Made by a program: the position numbers and the translations under genes
Assembly: GCA_035444405.1 (NCBI GenBank)
Contig: DAOMOP010000163.1
Coordinates: 1 to 9,381 of the forward strand
Direction of reading: 5' to 3'
Origin: DAOMOP01 sp035444405
GTDB lineage: Bacteria > Pseudomonadota > Gammaproteobacteria > Burkholderiales > Rhodocyclaceae
DNA length: 9,381 nucleotides
Part shown: piece after piece, positions 6,536 to 9,381 of the stretch
Position numbering within the stretch: the first letter of the stretch is position 1
Layout of the letters: each line of letters begins with the position of its first letter
The notes under the pieces: model-generated
Database searches by the model: none
Told to the model about the DNA's origin: nothing
What the model saw: the letters and a program-made list of their open reading frames with translations, nothing else

Positions 6536-7744
6536 TCAGCGCGCCGAGTGCCCGGACAGCTTGACCTGCACCCGTTCGGTGAGGCCGGCGTAGTACTCGC
6601 GCAGGATGGCCAGCACCTCCGGGCGCGAGAACTCCGACGGCACCTCGGCGTCCTCGGAGAGCATCTTGCGCAGCTTGCTGCCCGACAGCAGCAGGCGCTG
6701 CTCGTCCTCGTGCGGGCACGTGCGCGCGGAGGCCATGCCGCCGCACTGATAGCACCAGAAGGTCCAGTCGATCTTGAGCGGCTGCGTCTCGAGCGCGCCG
6801 CGGGGGATCTCGTCGAAGATGCGGTGGGCATCGAACGGGCCGTAGTAGTCGCCCACGCCGGCATGGTCGCGGCCGACGATGAGATGCGAGCAGCCGTAGT
6901 TCTGGCGGAACAGCGCGTGCAGCAGCGCTTCGCGCGGGCCCGCATAGCGCATGTCGAGCGGATAGCCGGCCTGCACGATGGTGTTCCTGACGCAGTAGTT
7001 GTCGACCAGCGCATCGATCGCGCGCGCGCGCACCTCGGCGGGAATGTCGCCCGACTTGAGGTTGCCGAGCAGCGAATGGATCAGCACGCCGTCGCAGGTC
7101 TCGATGGCGACCTTGGCGAGGTATTCGTGCGAGCGGTGCATCGGGTTGCGCGTCTGGAACGCCGCGACCCGGCTCCAGCCCAGCGACTCGAACAGCGCGC
7201 GGGTGTCCTTGGGCCACAGGAACAGGCACCCGTACTTTTCCGGATAGCCGCCCTCGGACAGGACCTTGATCGGGCCGGCGAGATTCACGTCGCCCTGCTC
7301 CATCACCATCTTGACGCCGGGATGCTCGAGGTCGGTGGTGCGGAACACGGTCGCGCACTCGTGGGCCTTGTCGATGCGGTATTTCTCGGTGATGCGCAGG
7401 GTCGCGAGGATCTCGCCGTCGTCGGGATCGACGAGCGCGACGTCGCCGCCGGTGCGCAGCGCGTCGGCGACGACCTCGTCGGTCGACAGCGTGATCGGGA
7501 TCGGCCAGAACAGGCCGTTGGCCATCTTCATGCCGTCGCACACGCCCTGCCAGTCCGCATGGCTCATGAAGCCGTCGAGCGGCGTGAAGCCGCCGATGCC
7601 GAGCATGATGATGTCGCCCTTCTCGCGCGAGCTGACACGGATGCGCGGCAGCGTCGCGGCGCGGGCGCGTTCGGCGGCGAGCGCTTCGCCTTCGAGCAGC
7701 AGCGGCCTGAGCGCGCCACTGCCGTGCGGATTGACCAATGCCAT
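6536..7744 (-). CDS. sat: Sulfate adenylyltransferase (ATP sulfurylase), dissimilatory type
   Basis: A 402-residue cytoplasmic ATP sulfurylase. In sulfur oxidation it turns APS and pyrophosphate into sulfate and ATP, conserving energy at substrate level. The nucleotide-binding motif QTRNPMHRSHE (197-207) and the second signature GRDHAGVG (291-298) are intact. C331, C334, C343 and H345 (CYQCGGMASARTCPH) resemble the zinc-binding cluster described in the Thermus enzyme. The C terminus (GSKLRKML then SRPEVLAILREYY) is the normal family end; there is no APS-kinase domain, so this is not a fusion of the assimilatory type. ATG 7744 has a strong ribosome site, GGAGGAGGAGG, about 7 bases upstream. 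It is the first gene of the minus-strand block leading into aprB and aprA, so its leader probably carries the control of the pathway. This is the monomeric Sat type, not the CysDN type. Confidence 0.97.
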   Translation of the reverse strand: MALVNPHGSGALRPLLLEGEALAAERARAATLPRIRVSSREKGDIIMLGIGGFTPLDGFMSHADWQGVCDGMKMANGLFWPIPITLSTDEVVADALRTGGDVALVDPDDGEILATLRITEKYRIDKAHECATVFRTTDLEHPGVKMVMEQGDVNLAGPIKVLSEGGYPEKYGCLFLWPKDTRALFESLGWSRVAAFQTRNPMHRSHEYLAKVAIETCDGVLIHSLLGNLKSGDIPAEVRARAIDALVDNYCVRNTIVQAGYPLDMRYAGPREALLHALFRQNYGCSHLIVGRDHAGVGDYYGPFDAHRIFDEIPRGALETQPLKIDWTFWCYQCGGMASARTCPHEDEQRLLLSGSKLRKMLSEDAEVPSEFSRPEVLAILREYYAGLTERVQVKLSGHSAR

Positions 7745-8061
7745 GAGAGCCCTCCTCCTCCGTTAGCCCCCGGGATCGTCATGCCCCGGATATGCCCGCG
7801 CGCGGCCTTCGCATGCAGATGTCTTGCAAGCGGAGGCGCACGGGAGCGCGCACACACGCAGCTGCCGCGGCTGCGAAGGCCGCGACAACCAGGCGGCAGC
7901 GCTGCCGCTGCGGGAGTCTGTATTAGGCGTGCTCGCGCCGTTCGGCGTCTATCACCGCGTTGGGTAAGCGTTCTAACCCTGTTGGGTAATGACGGGGACG
8001 GGCGCTGCGTGCGGCTCGCGCAGGCGCGCCCGGTGCGAGGAGGTTCGGAGTCGGATGACGC
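7745..8061 (-). promoter_or_regulatory. Non-coding 317-base region upstream of sat, with leader inverted repeat
   Basis: I find no gene here. CGCGGCCTTCGCA (7801-7813) and TGCGAAGGCCGCG (7872-7884) are exact reverse complements 58 bases apart. They would fold the sat leader into a large stem within 140 bases of the start codon. A 16-bp perfect palindrome, GCGGCAGCGCTGCCGC, lies at 7893-7908, followed by the dispersed repeat at 7918-7993. This region must hold the sat-aprBA promoter unless transcription reads through from the gene before, but no -35/-10 pair is convincing. A sigma-54 or activator-dependent promoter cannot be excluded. The structures are seen; the regulatory role is inferred. 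Confidence 0.5.
7918..7993. repeat. Diverged dispersed repeat, copy A
   Basis: Same-orientation partner of 1132-1208. It reads CTGTATTAGGC, then CGGCGTCTATCACCGC, then TAACCC-TGTT-GGGTAA near the end, where the arms form an imperfect hairpin. It lies 68 bases after the metallophosphoesterase stop and about 170 bases before the sat start, with no reading frame. It looks like an old non-autonomous element or a conserved structured spacer. Confidence 0.55.
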
Positions 8062-8577
8062 TCAGTCGGGGGTGCGGCGAATCTCGAATGTCATCGCGGC
8101 GAGATCGCCGATCGCCCACGTCGCGGCCGGCGCGCCGAGGCCGGCCACCGTGCCGGGATTGACCAGCCACGAATGCCCGCCGCGGATATTGGCCTGACGG
8201 CGGATCTCCGGTTCGTGGCTGTGTCCGCAGCACACGAGCTCGTAGTCGCCGGTGCAGGCCATCGCGTGGCCGTAGTGCGGATAGTGCGTGACGAAGATGC
8301 GCCGCTCGCCGAGCGTGATCGTCGCGTCCTGGCCGTGATAGGTGAAGAGTCCGGCCGAGCGGTGGGCGATCCGCGCGATCGCGACCGGATCGCCGAGGTT
8401 GTTGCCGTGGACGGCGTGGATCGGCACGCCGAGTTCGAGCGAGGCCTGCAGCGTGTTGCCGCCGATGAGATCACCGCAGTGGATGACCACCTCCGCGCCC
8501 TCCGCGCGCGCCGCTTCGATCGCGCGCGCGAGCATCGGCCCGCGATCGTGGCTGTCCGAGACGATGCAGATCTTCAT
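8062..8577 (-). CDS. YfcE/MJ0936-type metallophosphoesterase
   Basis: A 171-residue calcineurin-like phosphoesterase with two metal ions. All motifs are present in order: D8-x-H10 (VSDSHD), G35-D36 (HCGD), G58-N59 (HGNN), H98 (VTHYPH) and G-H119-S-H121 (CGHSHEP). The small single-domain size matches the YfcE/MJ0936 phosphodiesterase group, whose natural substrates are mostly unknown. The likely activity is hydrolysis of phosphodiesters in the cytoplasm. GAGGGGG lies about 10 bases before the ATG. It is the last gene of the unit that begins beyond the right edge. Nothing ties it to sulfur metabolism apart from position. Confidence 0.9.
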   Translation of the reverse strand: MKICIVSDSHDRGPMLARAIEAARAEGAEVVIHCGDLIGGNTLQASLELGVPIHAVHGNNLGDPVAIARIAHRSAGLFTYHGQDATITLGERRIFVTHYPHYGHAMACTGDYELVCCGHSHEPEIRRQANIRGGHSWLVNPGTVAGLGAPAATWAIGDLAAMTFEIRRTPD

Positions 8578-8630
8578 ATGACAAGCGCCCCCTCGATGTC
8601 CGCCGACGGCTGATTGAGCTGGCCCGCCAT
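8574..8630 (-). CDS. Possible 18-codon leader ORF overlapping the phosphoesterase start
   Basis: On the minus strand, GGAGG is followed 8 bases later by ATG 8630 and a frame reading MAGQLNQPSADIEGALVI. Its TGA overlaps the phosphoesterase ATG in the form ATGA. A further ATG at 8645 gives a 23-codon version. The four-base overlap is the usual arrangement for translational coupling. The peptide matches nothing I know. It could be a coupling leader, a genuine microprotein or chance. Confidence 0.3.
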   Translation of the reverse strand: MAGQLNQPSADIEGALVI

Positions 8631-8661
8631 GGCATGGTCCTCCATGCGGGTTCGCCTGCCG

Positions 8662-9204
8662 TCAGCGGATGAAATCCCGATTGACCTCGCGGAACAGGTC
8701 GGTGCCGCCGCGCTGCAGCCATTCGAACGCGACCATCTCGCGCGACACGATCTCGATGCCGTGGCCGCGCATGCGCGCGAAGGCCAGATCCCGATTGGCC
8801 GGATCGCGGGAACCGGATGCTTCGGCGACGACGAAAACTTCCTTGCCGGCCCAGCGCAGGTCGAGCGCGGTCTGCTGCACGCAGACGTGCGCCTCGGTTC
8901 CGCAGACGATCACCTGACGCCGCTCGTCGACCGCGGTGGCGGCAAGGCAACGGTCCGAATACGCCGAAAAGCACTGCTTGGTGACGTAACGCGCTCCGTC
9001 CGTAACGGCCTTCACCGGCGGCACCGTCGCGCCGATCTTGTCCGGGAAATGCTCGGTCACGACGACCGGCACGCCGATGCGCCGGGCCACCTGGGCCAGC
9101 CAGACGCAGCCGGCGACGACGCGCTCGGCCTCGTGAATGGCCGGCGCAAGTTTCTCCTGAACGTCGATCACGAGCAGGACCGACTTGTCTCGGTTCATCA
9201 ACAT
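8662..9204 (-). CDS. Isochorismatase-family cysteine hydrolase
   Basis: A 180-residue protein of the isochorismatase/nicotinamidase superfamily. The catalytic triad is visible in the 182-residue numbering from 9210: D16 in VIDVQ, K78 in YVTKQCFSAY, and C110 in GTEAHVC; the residues before C110 include the usual cis-peptide region. It lacks the extra domain of true EntB isochorismatases and is closest in size to YcaC-like hydrolases, whose substrates are mostly unknown. I prefer ATG 9204 because AAGGAG lies 8 bases upstream; from ATG 9210 the spacing would be only two. It follows the acyl-CoA synthetase end by 13 bases, and the ribosome site overlaps that gene's stop (TGAAGGAG), so the two are probably co-translated. 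The actual reaction is not predictable. Confidence 0.88.
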   Translation of the reverse strand: MLMNRDKSVLLVIDVQEKLAPAIHEAERVVAGCVWLAQVARRIGVPVVVTEHFPDKIGATVPPVKAVTDGARYVTKQCFSAYSDRCLAATAVDERRQVIVCGTEAHVCVQQTALDLRWAGKEVFVVAEASGSRDPANRDLAFARMRGHGIEIVSREMVAFEWLQRGGTDLFREVNRDFIR

Positions 9205-9217
9205 CGCCATGGCTCCT

Positions 9218-9381
9218 TCAGGTCCTGAGCTCGGCGCGCGCGCGAAAATGCTCGAGCGCCTGCGGGTTCGCGAGTGCCTCGACGTTCTTGACCGGCTGAT
9301 CGTGCACGACGTTGCGCACCGCGAGCTCGACGATCTTGCCGCTCTTGGTGCGCGGGATGTCGGCCACCTGCAGCACCTTGG
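9218..9381 (-). CDS. Acetoacetyl-CoA synthetase-like acyl-CoA ligase, C-terminal end (partial)
   Basis: The last 53 residues of a gene that continues past the right edge, ending in TGA at 9220-9218. The segment KVLQVADIPRTKSGKIVELA carries the C-terminal signature of ANL-superfamily acyl-CoA synthetases: PRTKSGK holds the lysine that catalyses the adenylation half-reaction. The following AVRNVVHDQPVKNVEALANP and a tail ending LRT are typical of acetoacetate--CoA ligases, which keep V-E-L-A-V-R after the lysine where acetyl-CoA synthetases read differently. It would activate acetoacetate to acetoacetyl-CoA with ATP, for ketone-body or polyhydroxybutyrate turnover. Class is firm; acetoacetate specificity is a good guess from the tail. 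Confidence 0.75.
   Translation of the reverse strand, partial: KVLQVADIPRTKSGKIVELAVRNVVHDQPVKNVEALANPQALEHFRARAELRT

Noticed and set aside
6455..8197. A 580-codon open frame on the plus strand
   Set aside because: It is a shadow of sat and its upstream region; the minus-strand frame has every ATP sulfurylase motif.

Overview
The window is high-GC proteobacterial DNA. It carries a dissimilatory sulfur-oxidation gene cluster next to a small patch of decayed mobile DNA. Sat, AprB and AprA together, with a TauE/SafE-type transporter and no qmo genes adjacent, suggest a chemolithotrophic or facultative sulfur oxidiser. Betaproteobacteria is my best guess, but this is inferred from gene content and composition, not from a marker gene.

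Layout. Positions 1-168 hold nothing I can name. Positions 169-549 (minus) are the 3' end of a tyrosine-recombinase gene whose N-terminal half is gone. A RelB/DinJ-type antitoxin gene (676-954, plus) follows, with a palindromic operator candidate at 628-649. The toxin gene overlaps the antitoxin end (926-1039), but it breaks off after 37 codons at a sequence that looks like the tip of an IS3-type element. Positions 1132-1208 hold a diverged repeat whose partner lies at 7918-7993.

The core (1210-7744) is read on the minus strand in the order sat, aprB, aprA, a YkgJ-type cysteine-cluster gene, an 81-residue two-helix membrane protein gene, and tauE. AprBA would oxidise sulfite with AMP to APS. 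Sat would convert APS and pyrophosphate to sulfate and ATP. The TauE/SafE protein probably moves sulfite, sulfate or an organosulfonate across the membrane. The YkgJ protein and the small membrane protein have no assigned job. The spacers are structured: a perfect 14-bp hairpin follows aprA, a hairpin abuts a full-length Shine-Dalgarno before ykgJ, and an inverted repeat lies in the sat leader.

Upstream of sat (7745-8061) is a 317-base non-coding stretch. Beyond it is a second minus-strand unit: the 3' end of an acetoacetyl-CoA synthetase-like gene (9218 to the window edge), an isochorismatase-family hydrolase, a possible 18-codon leader ORF, and a YfcE-type metallophosphoesterase.

The most interesting points are the same-orientation diverged repeats bracketing the six-gene sulfur block, the unassigned ykgJ/small-membrane-protein pair inside it, and the broken toxin-antitoxin/integrase/IS scar on its flank.
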